A DNA stretch of 64,000 nucleotides from SHZI01 sp049290495 (GTDB taxonomy: Bacteria; Pseudomonadota; Gammaproteobacteria; Steroidobacterales; GCA-2729495): NCBI GenBank assembly GCA_049290495.1, contig JBATNV010000200.1, positions 1-64,000 on the forward strand. Direction: 5' to 3'. Numbering within the stretch: the first letter of the stretch is position 1; each line of letters begins with the position of its first letter. Positions 33,547 to 42,349 of this stretch are shown here, one piece after another. A program made the position numbers and the translations under genes. The notes under the pieces are model-generated. The model had not been told where the DNA came from. It saw nothing but the letters and a program-made list of their open reading frames with translations, and did no database searches.

Positions 33547-36500
33547 TTACTGGTATTTCTCGCCGAAGCGTACCGTTGCGCTGATACCCCAGGTTCGTTC
33601 CCGTGGATAGGTTACGGAGTAGCGGAACGGCACGAATTCATCGAAGTTCGGCCGCGGTCCCTGATCCACGTAGGGGGGGTACAGGTTGCTCGTGTTGGCG
33701 AGATAGATGTCGCGGAAGGCAGCGATGGCGTGACCATCATCAAACAGGTTACGTCCCCATAGTTCCACTGTGTACCGGTCTGTGCTTATACCCAGTTTGC
33801 CGTTCACATAGGTGTGTGGCGGCAGCCAGTTCTGGTTATCGTTACCGGTATAAATATCGCTTTGGTAACTCACGTCGCCGCGCGTGTACCAGTCCCACTG
33901 GCCTGCCAGCGGCCGCCGGTAGCTCAATGATGCGCTGCTCATCCATTCTGGCTGACGCAGCATGGTATTGCCGGATACGTCACCGGAGTTGGCGTCGCAT
34001 TGTTCGTACCACGCCTTGCGTTCATCAGGCGTCGCCGGAGGTGTACCGCAATCGGCCCGAAACGTGGGGAAGCGGGCAAAGGTATCCTGGCGGGCATTAT
34101 CAAGTTGAGCATCTGCCCAGCCAATGCTGGCTGTACCCGTCAGGAAATCGGTAATGTTGAAGGCAGCTGATACTTCTGCGCCCAGAATTGTCGCATCGCC
34201 GGCATTCACGTTGACGCCTTCGGTTTGCTCCAGGCGCTCGCCGGAGACCGGATCACGGTCAATTAACTGCCGCAGTACGATCTGTCGCCAGTCATTAAAA
34301 TACACGGCAGCGTCGACGCTGAGTCGCCGGTCAAAAAAGTAGCCTTTGGCTCCGAGTTCATAGGCCGTCATCGTCTCGGTATCAAAGGTGTTAGTGATGA
34401 GAACACTACCCGCGACAGCGAGTTGTGGCGTCAACAGCAGCAAGCCACCGGGCTTTTCTCCGTAGGCGATTGATCCGTAAATCATCCAGTCTTCGGTGGC
34501 CTGGAAGGTAAGTCCCGCGCGGCCAGTCCACATCGTGTAGCGGCTGCTGCCAGTGGGGCTGCAGACCAGGTCGCCGTCGTCGTTCGCCGGCGACGACCCC
34601 GGAGCGCATATGCTTTTTGCTTCGAGCACCCTGGTATCAAACAGGTCGTCGCCACAGGGGTTTGCAATCAATGCTGCCGGATCGCCCGGATCTGGTACCG
34701 CGTAGCCCTTCTGGGCGCAGAGAGAGTATGCATTGATGCGGACATCTCTCGACTCCTGGGAGAGGCGCAACTCGCCTCTGGCTGTGAGCCGTTCTGTGAT
34801 ATCAAAATCCAGGCCGCTGAACAGTGCCCAGCCTTCCGTGGTGCGGTCTTCCGTTACGCGAGCGAGTGGATCCAGTCCTCCGTCCGGGTGATAGCCGGGC
34901 GTGAACGGATCGTCTGCGAACATGCCATAGAATATTGCCGTACCGACGGCAAAGTCTGGTGCGGTCGGTTCAAATGGTGCAAGGCCAATGGCCGTCGTGG
35001 CCGACGGTGCGTCGGGTGGCGGGAGTGTGGCGGCATTTTTGCCGTCGCGTTCTTCGAGTTTCACCTTGAACCAGTAGGTGCCAGCCGTTGCACGCAATCT
35101 GCTGTCCAATGGACTGGTAAATCGCAGTTCCTGACTGATTTCGGCAGTTTTTGAGCCAGGCTCGATATCGTACATTCCTGAAAAGAATCGCAGGTTGGCC
35201 GGAGTGGGTACGCCGCCATCGCTGCATGAATTGGGCACCCGCGCACCTTCCTTGACGGCTGGTGAGCAGTACAGGAATGGCTGGCTGTTACCGAGTCCGC
35301 GCGTAAAATCATGACGGGCATGTTCCCGGGTCTTGGAGTAGCCGGTCAGCGCAGTCAACGTGCCGTACTGTTGCAGGTCCCAGTCGATTTTCAGATTGAC
35401 CCGGTCCAGCTTCCGGTTTTCGCCGGTGGCTTCGGCAGGACGTGGAATCGCATTGCCGCCATTGAGCCCCGGTATCGATTTCAGGTTCGGAATCTTGCCG
35501 CAGTAATTAAGAAGTCTGACGCCCGGCTGTATCGGGTGGTCAGTCGTACCCGGTGGTGCTTCTACCGCGTCTTCGCAGTTGGCCGGAAGACTTACCGTCG
35601 GTGAGCCGTCCATATGATCGTTGGACTTGTAATAGCTCAGGCCAATCTCCAGGTCATCCGATGCAAGCCAGAGCAGACTGCTCTGGAAGCTGCGAAAGCG
35701 GTGGCCACCGATGTCAATATCTGAAAGGGAATTGTCGTAGGAGCCATCCCAGTCATCGTATAAAACAGACGCGCGGCCCAGAAGCGAGGTGCCGATGAGT
35801 GGACCCGTCAGGCTCAGCACGCCTTTCATCTGGCCGTCATTGCCGGCTTCGACGGTGGCCTTGCCATCGAAAACGTCGCTGGGCCGTTTCGTGACGTAGT
35901 TGATGGCGCCGCTGAAAGCATTTCGGCCGTATAAGGCGCTTTGCGGGCCCTTGACGACCTCAATGCGTTCCACGTCGATCTGACTAAAATTGAGTCCCTC
36001 GCGACCGGAGACATAGACGCCGTCAACAAAAATTGCCGCGTTGTTCTCGCCAAAAATATCGGTCGGAACAACGCCACGAATCACGGGCGTTGGCAAGGTC
36101 TCGCCAAAGGGATTAAAGAATGAAAGTCCGGGGGTCAGCTCGGCTACATCGTTGAGATTGGTGATGCCTGCAGCTTGAATCGTGCGTTCATCGAAGGCCG
36201 TAATGGACAGCGGCACTTCTTTAAGGTTTTCTTCGATTTTACGACTGGTGACGAAAATCTCCTGGATCTCCAGGCCCTTGTCGCCGGACGGCGTTTCAGT
36301 TTGAGCCTGGACTGCGCTGCTGATGAGTGTCACCACGATTGCTGCAACACTGCTGAAAATAGTGACTGGCCTGCGGCGAGCGGTTCTTAGCGTTGCCAGT
36401 CTGCGTCGACTTCTCCACCAGGCAGCGGCAATGACGAACAGCCCCCACAGATCGATGGAGCCAGCGCCGCCAACCTTCCCGTTGACGGTGACCAGCGGGT

Positions 36501-38454
36501 TGACCGTAAAATTCACCGTGTCGGAGGCCGGATCAAGGTCTCCGTCCCGAACGGTCAACTGACAACTGTCGCTGCCGCTAAAACCGGTCTCTGGAATATA
36601 GACAAGTTTTCCAGTCGCGTTAGCGGGGCTCACGGAGCAGGTGCCGTGGACGGCCGGAATGCTTACGGTGATCTCATGCTGGCTGGCTGCGCCATTCCCC
36701 AGCTGCACGAATTGTCCGATAGCAAACTCCGGAGAAGCGTGATCCTGATCCGCTGAGATGTCCCAGACCGCAATGGTGGGATGGAGATCCGGGATGCTCA
36801 CGGTGACATCCGCAGAATCCGTTTCACCATCGTAATCGGTGATGGTGTAGCTGAAGACATCGGTACCTGCGAAGAAGCCCGCATCTGTGATCCTGTAGCT
36901 GAGAGTCGTGCCAGAAACCGTGACTGCACCATGCTGGGCTGCGGCCGTGACCCTCACCGTGGCAGGGAAATTACCCAGACTGCCACCGACGCCGGGAGCC
37001 ACGAAGGTACCGGTCAGGTCCAGCGGTGCGGTGGCCCGGGTATCGATCGTGATGCTGCCGGTCATCGCTTCCGGGCTCAGCCCCGATACAGTGATGGCCA
37101 GCGAGACGGTAGCGGTATCGGTGTGTGAACCATCGTCGATGCTGTAGACGAAACTGTCATTGCCGCTGGCAGCAGCATTCGCTGTATAGCTAATCGTGAT
37201 ATCTGCCTGGTTTCCCTGGTTACCGGGAGTTCCATTGACCATTACAGTTGCCGTGCCTTGGGCAGGCGGCGTGCTGATCGTTACCGTGACGGGATCGGAA
37301 AACCCACTGTCGTTAACCAACACGTCAATGTCCACGGCGACGCCTTCCGGCGTGTTAACCGGCCCATCATCATTTGCCACGACGCCGATCGCTGTGAAAT
37401 AGCCGCTGGACCAGCTGTTGCACGCGAAACCAGGCGCTGCACCTGGCGCGCTGCCGCAGGCGACGGGAGCGCCAAAGGTCTGGTATTCCTGGACGTCGAA
37501 GCCAGCCAATGCCACCACTTGCCCCTTGGCATTGGTGGAAACCTTCAGGAGCAGCTGGTCCCAGCCCACGTCTTCGGCGGTGACGTGTCCAGCGCCAGGT
37601 GCCATGTTGGGCCCGATCAGCAGCGGTGCAAAGGAAATTACGCTGTCCTTGCAGTCGTTGTTGCCTCCGGTATCTACACAGGCGAGATTCATCACAGTGC
37701 CTGTGGTCCGCGCTCCGGTGTTGCCTTCAAGCGAACCGATGCCGGCGTTGGTTACTCCGGACCAGCGATCCGGGTCGCTGACGCTGCCGCTGAATGAGGC
37801 GGAGCAGTCCATGGATCCGAACAATTGCCCGGCGCAGGGGACGGCCGCGGGTTCAGTGGGGCTGTTGAAGGTGAGCAAACTGGGAAACCCTTCCGAGCCG
37901 ATGACGTAGTCATAGCCGCCGAAAGCATTGGTCGTCGCTGCGTTAACCGCTTTGGGAGCAAGGAGCTGGGTCATGCTGGTGTATTTGTCCACCACCTTAT
38001 CGCCGGTATGACGAATGATATCGCCGCCCAGCGGCGAGGTGAGCGTCAGGCTGAAGCTGATCAAATCATCAGTGCCAACCGGCGTACCGCTGTCATCGAT
38101 GGTAACTGTCCCGTTGATCACCTGGCTGATCTGGCCACTGTTATGCGTGGGTACGAAGGTGACAGAGAAGGCTGCCGGGTTTTGCCCATAGTCGTAGTAG
38201 TTGACCTGGCTGAAGGGGCCGGTGATTTCGCCGCTTCCCGGCGCTGCCGGCACACTGCTTGGCCCGCCGTCGTACATGCAGTTTTCGCCGTTACCTACTG
38301 CACTTGTGAGTTGTTGCACGCATGTTTGTACTGTCGGCCCGATATGGCCAGCTATGGACGTCGCGGTAGTAGCAGCCATGGATGGGGCTGCAATGATAAG
38401 ACAGCTTGCCATCAGCAGTTCGACGATGGCTGCGCGATGTATTGCGCTCTTCAT
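33547..38454 (-). CDS. Giant fusion: exported Ig-like/GlyGly-CTERM protein joined to a TonB-dependent receptor
   Basis: Predicted 1635-aa single open frame. Residues 1-28: signal peptide. 30-350: extracellular domain of unrecognised type. About 358-650: three Ig/cadherin-like repeats (V-A-N-D-D-G-P-V-N-T-P-E-G, V-L-V-N-D-S-G). About 658-690: GlyGly-CTERM-like tripartite tail (G-G-A-G-S, hydrophobic helix, R-S-R-R-R). About 695-720: a second signal-like segment ending A-V-Q-A-Q. 727-1635: a full TonB receptor with TonB box (E-I-F-V-T-S-R-K), plug (V-E-R-I-E-V-V-K-G-P-Q-S-A-L-Y-G-R) and 22-strand-type barrel ending in F. The usual receptor length fits the last ~910 residues alone. The ATG at 38454 has a GGGGGA site and operator E upstream. 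I see no ATG at the junction, so the fusion seems genuine unless a sequencing error joined two genes. Confidence 0.85.
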   Translation of the reverse strand: MKSAIHRAAIVELLMASCLIIAAPSMAATTATSIAGHIGPTVQTCVQQLTSAVGNGENCMYDGGPSSVPAAPGSGEITGPFSQVNYYDYGQNPAAFSVTFVPTHNSGQISQVINGTVTIDDSGTPVGTDDLISFSLTLTSPLGGDIIRHTGDKVVDKYTSMTQLLAPKAVNAATTNAFGGYDYVIGSEGFPSLLTFNSPTEPAAVPCAGQLFGSMDCSASFSGSVSDPDRWSGVTNAGIGSLEGNTGARTTGTVMNLACVDTGGNNDCKDSVISFAPLLIGPNMAPGAGHVTAEDVGWDQLLLKVSTNAKGQVVALAGFDVQEYQTFGAPVACGSAPGAAPGFACNSWSSGYFTAIGVVANDDGPVNTPEGVAVDIDVLVNDSGFSDPVTVTISTPPAQGTATVMVNGTPGNQGNQADITISYTANAAASGNDSFVYSIDDGSHTDTATVSLAITVSGLSPEAMTGSITIDTRATAPLDLTGTFVAPGVGGSLGNFPATVRVTAAAQHGAVTVSGTTLSYRITDAGFFAGTDVFSYTITDYDGETDSADVTVSIPDLHPTIAVWDISADQDHASPEFAIGQFVQLGNGAASQHEITVSIPAVHGTCSVSPANATGKLVYIPETGFSGSDSCQLTVRDGDLDPASDTVNFTVNPLVTVNGKVGGAGSIDLWGLFVIAAAWWRSRRRLATLRTARRRPVTIFSSVAAIVVTLISSAVQAQTETPSGDKGLEIQEIFVTSRKIEENLKEVPLSITAFDERTIQAAGITNLNDVAELTPGLSFFNPFGETLPTPVIRGVVPTDIFGENNAAIFVDGVYVSGREGLNFSQIDVERIEVVKGPQSALYGRNAFSGAINYVTKRPSDVFDGKATVEAGNDGQMKGVLSLTGPLIGTSLLGRASVLYDDWDGSYDNSLSDIDIGGHRFRSFQSSLLWLASDDLEIGLSYYKSNDHMDGSPTVSLPANCEDAVEAPPGTTDHPIQPGVRLLNYCGKIPNLKSIPGLNGGNAIPRPAEATGENRKLDRVNLKIDWDLQQYGTLTALTGYSKTREHARHDFTRGLGNSQPFLYCSPAVKEGARVPNSCSDGGVPTPANLRFFSGMYDIEPGSKTAEISQELRFTSPLDSRLRATAGTYWFKVKLEERDGKNAATLPPPDAPSATTAIGLAPFEPTAPDFAVGTAIFYGMFADDPFTPGYHPDGGLDPLARVTEDRTTEGWALFSGLDFDITERLTARGELRLSQESRDVRINAYSLCAQKGYAVPDPGDPAALIANPCGDDLFDTRVLEAKSICAPGSSPANDDGDLVCSPTGSSRYTMWTGRAGLTFQATEDWMIYGSIAYGEKPGGLLLLTPQLAVAGSVLITNTFDTETMTAYELGAKGYFFDRRLSVDAAVYFNDWRQIVLRQLIDRDPVSGERLEQTEGVNVNAGDATILGAEVSAAFNITDFLTGTASIGWADAQLDNARQDTFARFPTFRADCGTPPATPDERKAWYEQCDANSGDVSGNTMLRQPEWMSSASLSYRRPLAGQWDWYTRGDVSYQSDIYTGNDNQNWLPPHTYVNGKLGISTDRYTVELWGRNLFDDGHAIAAFRDIYLANTSNLYPPYVDQGPRPNFDEFVPFRYSVTYPRERTWGISATVRFGEKYQ

Positions 38455-38541
38455 GGAAAATCCCCCTGTTCGTGCAGCTGATTCCGGTGTTGCCCGGATT
38501 ACCCCCCCACGACTAGTCTTTAAAAGACAAGGCCGCATGTT

Positions 38542-38560
38542 GATATAATAACATTACAAC
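38542..38560 (-). promoter_or_regulatory. GntR-type operator, copy E (receptor fusion gene)
   Basis: GATATAATAACATTACAAC on the plus strand matches copy D at 13 of 19 positions, the weakest copy, with the ACAAC end and central spacing kept. It lies 87 bp upstream of the receptor start. The surroundings are AT-rich (TATAATAACATTAC), consistent with a promoter. Confidence 0.55.
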
Positions 38561-38723
38561 TATAGCTGTTAACAAGCATGGAAGTCAGCCCCCCACGCCG
38601 GTTGGCGAGCCGCTGCTTTTATTCGTCTTGATGTTGCCCCGCGAAATCCTCGCTGGGAAGCTTGGCGGTATCGTCGGCTTAAGTAGCAGAGCTACCGGAT
38701 TCCGGTTTGCGATTCCTCCAGGC

Positions 38724-38754
38724 AAAAAAAACCCCGCTTCATGCGGGGTTTTTT
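38724..38754. terminator. Bidirectional terminator
   Basis: Eight-bp stem AACCCCGC / GCGGGGTT around a TTCAT loop, with an A-run on one side and T-run on the other. It ends the PEP-CTERM transcript on the minus strand, 22 bp after its stop, and could also stop plus-strand transcription. Confidence 0.9.
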
Positions 38755-38776
38755 CAGGCTGGAAAGAAGTTCTACT

Positions 38777-39592
38777 TCAGGCAGCCTTGCGGCGACGCAG
38801 GCGACGGCCAGCCAGGGCGGCTACGCCGGTGCCAAGCAGCCATACCGCTGCCGGCGCGGGTACCGCGGCGGCCTCAACGGTGAACGTCAGGTAGTTGGTG
38901 CCCGCAAGCGCGAGATCAATGCCATTCGACAAGATCAGCGTGCCACCACTCGTCGGTGGGTTCTGCACGACCGTCCAGAAGTCGAATGCACCATCGACAG
39001 CATCGCAGCCGCCTGCTGCAGCTGCACTGGCCAGACCACGCGGGTTGCCGGTGCTGGCATCGTCGCCGCCGAGCGCACGCTGCACGCAGTTGGCATTACC
39101 ACCGACGTTGTACAGCGCAGAACTGTTACTCGTAAAGTCGCCACCAGTCGATGTGTTCAGGCAGCCATTGGCACCTACATTGGCGAGGAAGTTGCCTTCG
39201 ATACAGTTGTAGCTCGTGGCTGTCGTCGTGTTGAGGGTCGTGTTAACTACCATGTTCACGACCTTGTCACTGACAACTGCATTTCCGTTCGCATTGCTGC
39301 TGAGGTGCGAGGTGGTCCAGAACGTACCGGTGCCGGTCAGCGTGGTGCCATCCCAGTCCCATGTGGCGGTTGAGCCGGTTACCCCATTGCTCACGTCCCA
39401 CGGATTGGTGGCGCTGATACACGGGTTGGTAGCAGCGAGAGGGGAGCACGTTGCCCACTTCTGCGTGCTCAGCGTGCCGGAGCTGCTACGGGTGTTATGG
39501 GCAACCATAGTAGCGGTTGCTGCATTAACAGTGCCCGATACGGACAGCAGTGCAGTCACCGCAGCCAGTACAGGAATAATTCGTATCTTCAT
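38777..39592 (-). CDS. PEP-CTERM (VPxPA) sorting-signal exported protein
   Basis: Predicted 271-aa protein with a signal peptide (about residues 1-23, cleaved after V-N-A). The mature region is rich in Thr/Asn/Ser/Gly with three or four spaced Cys. The C-terminal sorting signal V-P-A-P-A-A-V-W-L-L-G-T-G ends in an Arg-rich tail. Such proteins are processed by exosortase/EpsH systems and often associate with exopolysaccharide. The ATG at 39592 has GGAGG 8 nt upstream. No exosortase gene is in the window. Function unknown; it may relate to the N-terminal part of the receptor fusion, which has similar composition and Cys spacing. Confidence 0.85.
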   Translation of the reverse strand: MKIRIIPVLAAVTALLSVSGTVNAATATMVAHNTRSSSGTLSTQKWATCSPLAATNPCISATNPWDVSNGVTGSTATWDWDGTTLTGTGTFWTTSHLSSNANGNAVVSDKVVNMVVNTTLNTTTATSYNCIEGNFLANVGANGCLNTSTGGDFTSNSSALYNVGGNANCVQRALGGDDASTGNPRGLASAAAAGGCDAVDGAFDFWTVVQNPPTSGGTLILSNGIDLALAGTNYLTFTVEAAAVPAPAAVWLLGTGVAALAGRRLRRRKAA

Positions 39593-39826
39593 TAGTCTGT
39601 CCTCCAAGAGCCGGTTATATATGTTGTTCTGATTTGCCGAGACAGGACGGTGTGTTTACTTACACCGCTTGAAGACCGTTGCCGGTTACTTCCCCCTTTT
39701 ATTCCCGAACCTGATTCGCACCAGGTCCGACTTTTTTCCTTCTGCGACCGACTCTACACTTCTATTACAAGTTCGCAAGGTGCTACTTTTCATAATGTCG
39801 TGAGAATTGACCACCATGCGAGCAAC

Positions 39827-40741
39827 TCACTTGTTTTGCAGTGCATTCCGTGCCGGGTCTGGCGGTGCGCCCCGCAGAAAGCTGACTATGCCTGCGCGCT
39901 GTAACTGGAACTCGGTCGGGAACCAGAACTTCTGGCCAGAACGGATCCAGTTGTTCAGAAACCAGTCGGGTACCCCGCGCTGCTGGAAGTAGCCGAGTTC
40001 CGCTGCATATAGCCCCGAGACCGGGCCGGTGGCCAGCGGCTCCCAGTTACGCGGCAGGTGAAAGCCCATCCGGGCACCGCGTTTGAGATAGCGGAAGCGG
40101 CCGCCGATGAAGGCCGATACGCAGGCGCTGGAGCATTCCCGGCTGCTGTAGGTGTCGAGTCCGTGCTCGATAATGAGTTCACGCAGGTGCACGCCCTCGG
40201 ACAGCGCGCCTCCGCCGCTGTTCAGGCGAATACGCCTTACGGCTGGATTGCTGGCCAGTAGTTTGGCTACCGTATTGGTTACGCCAAAACCAAGCCCGCC
40301 CTTCACTTCAATTTCGCGTGCGCCGGGCAACAAGGCAACCTGGTATTGATAGGGGCCCAGCGCCCAGGCTACGCGGGCAGCCAGGATCTGTTCTGAGCCA
40401 GCGACGAGTCCACGCGTTGCGATCAGCAGTGTGAACAGCACAGCAGCGATCTGCGTTAGCCGCGCAGTGTAGATTCTGTCGGTAGTGCGCAGCGTCCGGT
40501 CGCTTGCCTGCCAGAGGCCGACCATCTGCCAGAGCGGTATCAAGGCGGTCTGCAGGATTACGAGGCCGAGTATTGCCGTGTAGCTGGCTGCGGAGTCGCC
40601 GCTGCTGATACCGCTGGTGTGTGCGATCCACGGTATCAGCCAGAACAACAGCAGCGTGAGCGCTACGCAATTGATCCACCAGCTGATACTGAGCCGCAGT
40701 TCCCCTCGCCAGTGACGGCCGATCCAGTAAAACAGGAACAT
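39827..40741 (-). CDS. Membrane protein with periplasmic ClpP/crotonase-like domain (COG3904-like)
   Basis: Predicted 304-aa protein. Three N-terminal TM segments (about residues 25-45, 60-85 and 105-125) precede a domain with I-R-L-N-S-G-G-G-A-L-S-E-G near residue 180, Y-S-S-R-E-C-S-S-A-C-V-S-A-F near 205 and M-G-F-H near 235. This is the pattern of predicted periplasmic ClpP-fold proteins: oxyanion G-G, probable nucleophile Ser in the C-S-S-A-C loop, and a His. The ATG at 40741 lies 10 bp after the stop of the MFS gene, so they are probably co-transcribed. Confidence 0.75.
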   Translation of the reverse strand: MFLFYWIGRHWRGELRLSISWWINCVALTLLLFWLIPWIAHTSGISSGDSAASYTAILGLVILQTALIPLWQMVGLWQASDRTLRTTDRIYTARLTQIAAVLFTLLIATRGLVAGSEQILAARVAWALGPYQYQVALLPGAREIEVKGGLGFGVTNTVAKLLASNPAVRRIRLNSGGGALSEGVHLRELIIEHGLDTYSSRECSSACVSAFIGGRFRYLKRGARMGFHLPRNWEPLATGPVSGLYAAELGYFQQRGVPDWFLNNWIRSGQKFWFPTEFQLQRAGIVSFLRGAPPDPARNALQNK

Positions 40742-40751
40742 CCCTGTCCGG

Positions 40752-42116
40752 TCAGTGGCCGAAACCGGCCGGTTCCAGGGACTTTGCCTCACTGGGATCA
40801 AAGCGTAGCGGTCGTCCATCCCGGTCCCAGATCACGAAAGCGCCGATACCGATCAGCAGATTGGCCACACCCGTAAGGACGATCGGACCGGAGATCATCC
40901 AGTGATCGAAGAGATAACCGCCTGCCAGGCTGGTGAAGAGAATGCCGGCAGCACCGCACAGGCCGGCAAAGCCGATCACCGATCCGCGCACATCGATGGG
41001 CGTCTCCTGACCGAGCAGGGCCGTGACGGTGAGTATGACGCCCATCTGTCCGATGCCGACCAGCGCGCAGGCCATGTAGCCCAGCGGTGTAAAAGGCTGC
41101 GCCTGTATGCCGAGCAGGGTGTAGCCGATGCCGGCAACAATCAGCGCAACCATCACGCTGGTGAGGCGATGAAAGCGATCGATGGAGATGCCGATGAACG
41201 GAGCGGAGAGCAGTGATGAGCCCTGAATGATCGCCAGCATCATGCCGGCGCTCTTCAGCGCTTCCACACCGCTCATTCCTTCGTCGCGTCCGAGCTGCTG
41301 CAGCCACAGGGAGACGAAGGTGACCACCAGGGTCAGATCTGCGCGGCCTACGCCGGAGCCCGCGTAGCAGATGATCAGGCGCGGGTTAAGTCGGCCTTCG
41401 CGCAGCCCGATCTGCAGCGTTTTGATCAGGCCGATTTTGCTGCGCTTGCCGGTGGGTGTGCCGCCCTTGAGGCCCAGCTGCATGATGATGGCCGTGACAA
41501 CGCAGATCGCGGCCACCGTGAGCAGCATGTAACGGCCTGCCTCGGCACCATCGAAGCCATTGTCCTTCAGTATTGCTGGTATCTTCGAACCGAGCAGGAT
41601 AGCGAGTCCGACGCCGAGTCCGTTTAGCATGCCGGTTGCGCCCGACAGCTTGCCGCGCGAAGTTTCCGCCGGGTAATCGGCGGCCGTAACCGCGATCATC
41701 GCCCCGACAGCGGTAACGCCGATCGCGTAGACGAAGCGATACATGTACAGGTCCTGTTCACTGCTCGCGAACCCGTAGAGACCGAAGCCGATGCCGGCAA
41801 TGAACGCGCCCATTGCGTAGATCGGCCGCCGGCCGAAACGGTCCGACAGGGCACTGACGAAGCCGATCAGGCAAAGCGCGACGATCTCCTGCATCGTCGA
41901 CAGGAATCCGGTGATCCGGCCCTGCTCAGCCAGCGGGATGCCGACGATCTCGTTCAGTACATAAGGCTGCGTGAAACTGAGAAAGCTCACGATCGGCATG
42001 ACGATGAGGCTGACGTACAGATAGGTGTAGGCATTCAGACCGGAAATGCCTCGTGCGAATTCGATGGGGCCGAGGCGGAAGGTGCCAGCCGAGGCGGGCG
42101 CGGGTGGCTGAGTCAA
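40752..42116 (-). CDS. MFS transporter
   Basis: Predicted 454-aa, 12-TM transporter. Loop motif S-A-L-S-D-R-F-G-R-R-P near residue 88 and D-Y-P-A-E-T-S-R-G near 145 are typical of drug or metabolite MFS proteins. The start is TTG (42116) with AAAGGA upstream; no better in-frame start is near. It is divergent from the polyamine operon with 233 bp between, and followed closely by the ClpP-like membrane protein. Substrate not inferable. Confidence 0.85.
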   Translation of the reverse strand: MTQPPAPASAGTFRLGPIEFARGISGLNAYTYLYVSLIVMPIVSFLSFTQPYVLNEIVGIPLAEQGRITGFLSTMQEIVALCLIGFVSALSDRFGRRPIYAMGAFIAGIGFGLYGFASSEQDLYMYRFVYAIGVTAVGAMIAVTAADYPAETSRGKLSGATGMLNGLGVGLAILLGSKIPAILKDNGFDGAEAGRYMLLTVAAICVVTAIIMQLGLKGGTPTGKRSKIGLIKTLQIGLREGRLNPRLIICYAGSGVGRADLTLVVTFVSLWLQQLGRDEGMSGVEALKSAGMMLAIIQGSSLLSAPFIGISIDRFHRLTSVMVALIVAGIGYTLLGIQAQPFTPLGYMACALVGIGQMGVILTVTALLGQETPIDVRGSVIGFAGLCGAAGILFTSLAGGYLFDHWMISGPIVLTGVANLLIGIGAFVIWDRDGRPLRFDPSEAKSLEPAGFGH

Positions 42117-42349
42117 TCTAAAATCCTTTCACGATGCCTGCACGGCCTGGCCCAGTGCAGCCGTACTCTTGTTGTGGGGCCGCACACCCTGCGGGCTATG
42201 CGTCTGCACACCCGCGCGGATGCTCAACTTCGTACTCTCGCCGGGCCAGCGTTTCCAGTCAACCTGAAACCCCGATCAGGCCGTTTCTGTGCGGCAATCG
42301 GCGGATCGTCTCTGGCGGCCGGACAGCAGCTCTGGCAACGTAGCCCTGC

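Larger units (their letters stand above)
38455..38776. other. Intergenic region between the receptor and PEP-CTERM genes
   Basis: This 322-bp gap holds the leader of the receptor gene, operator E and the PEP-CTERM gene's terminator. I see no convincing gene in it. Confidence 0.6.

Noticed and set aside
36781..38548. Plus-strand frames across the Ig-like part of the receptor gene
   Set aside because: These are low-complexity translations opposite Thr/Gly/Val-rich repeats, without starts or motifs; the minus strand carries a coherent exported protein.
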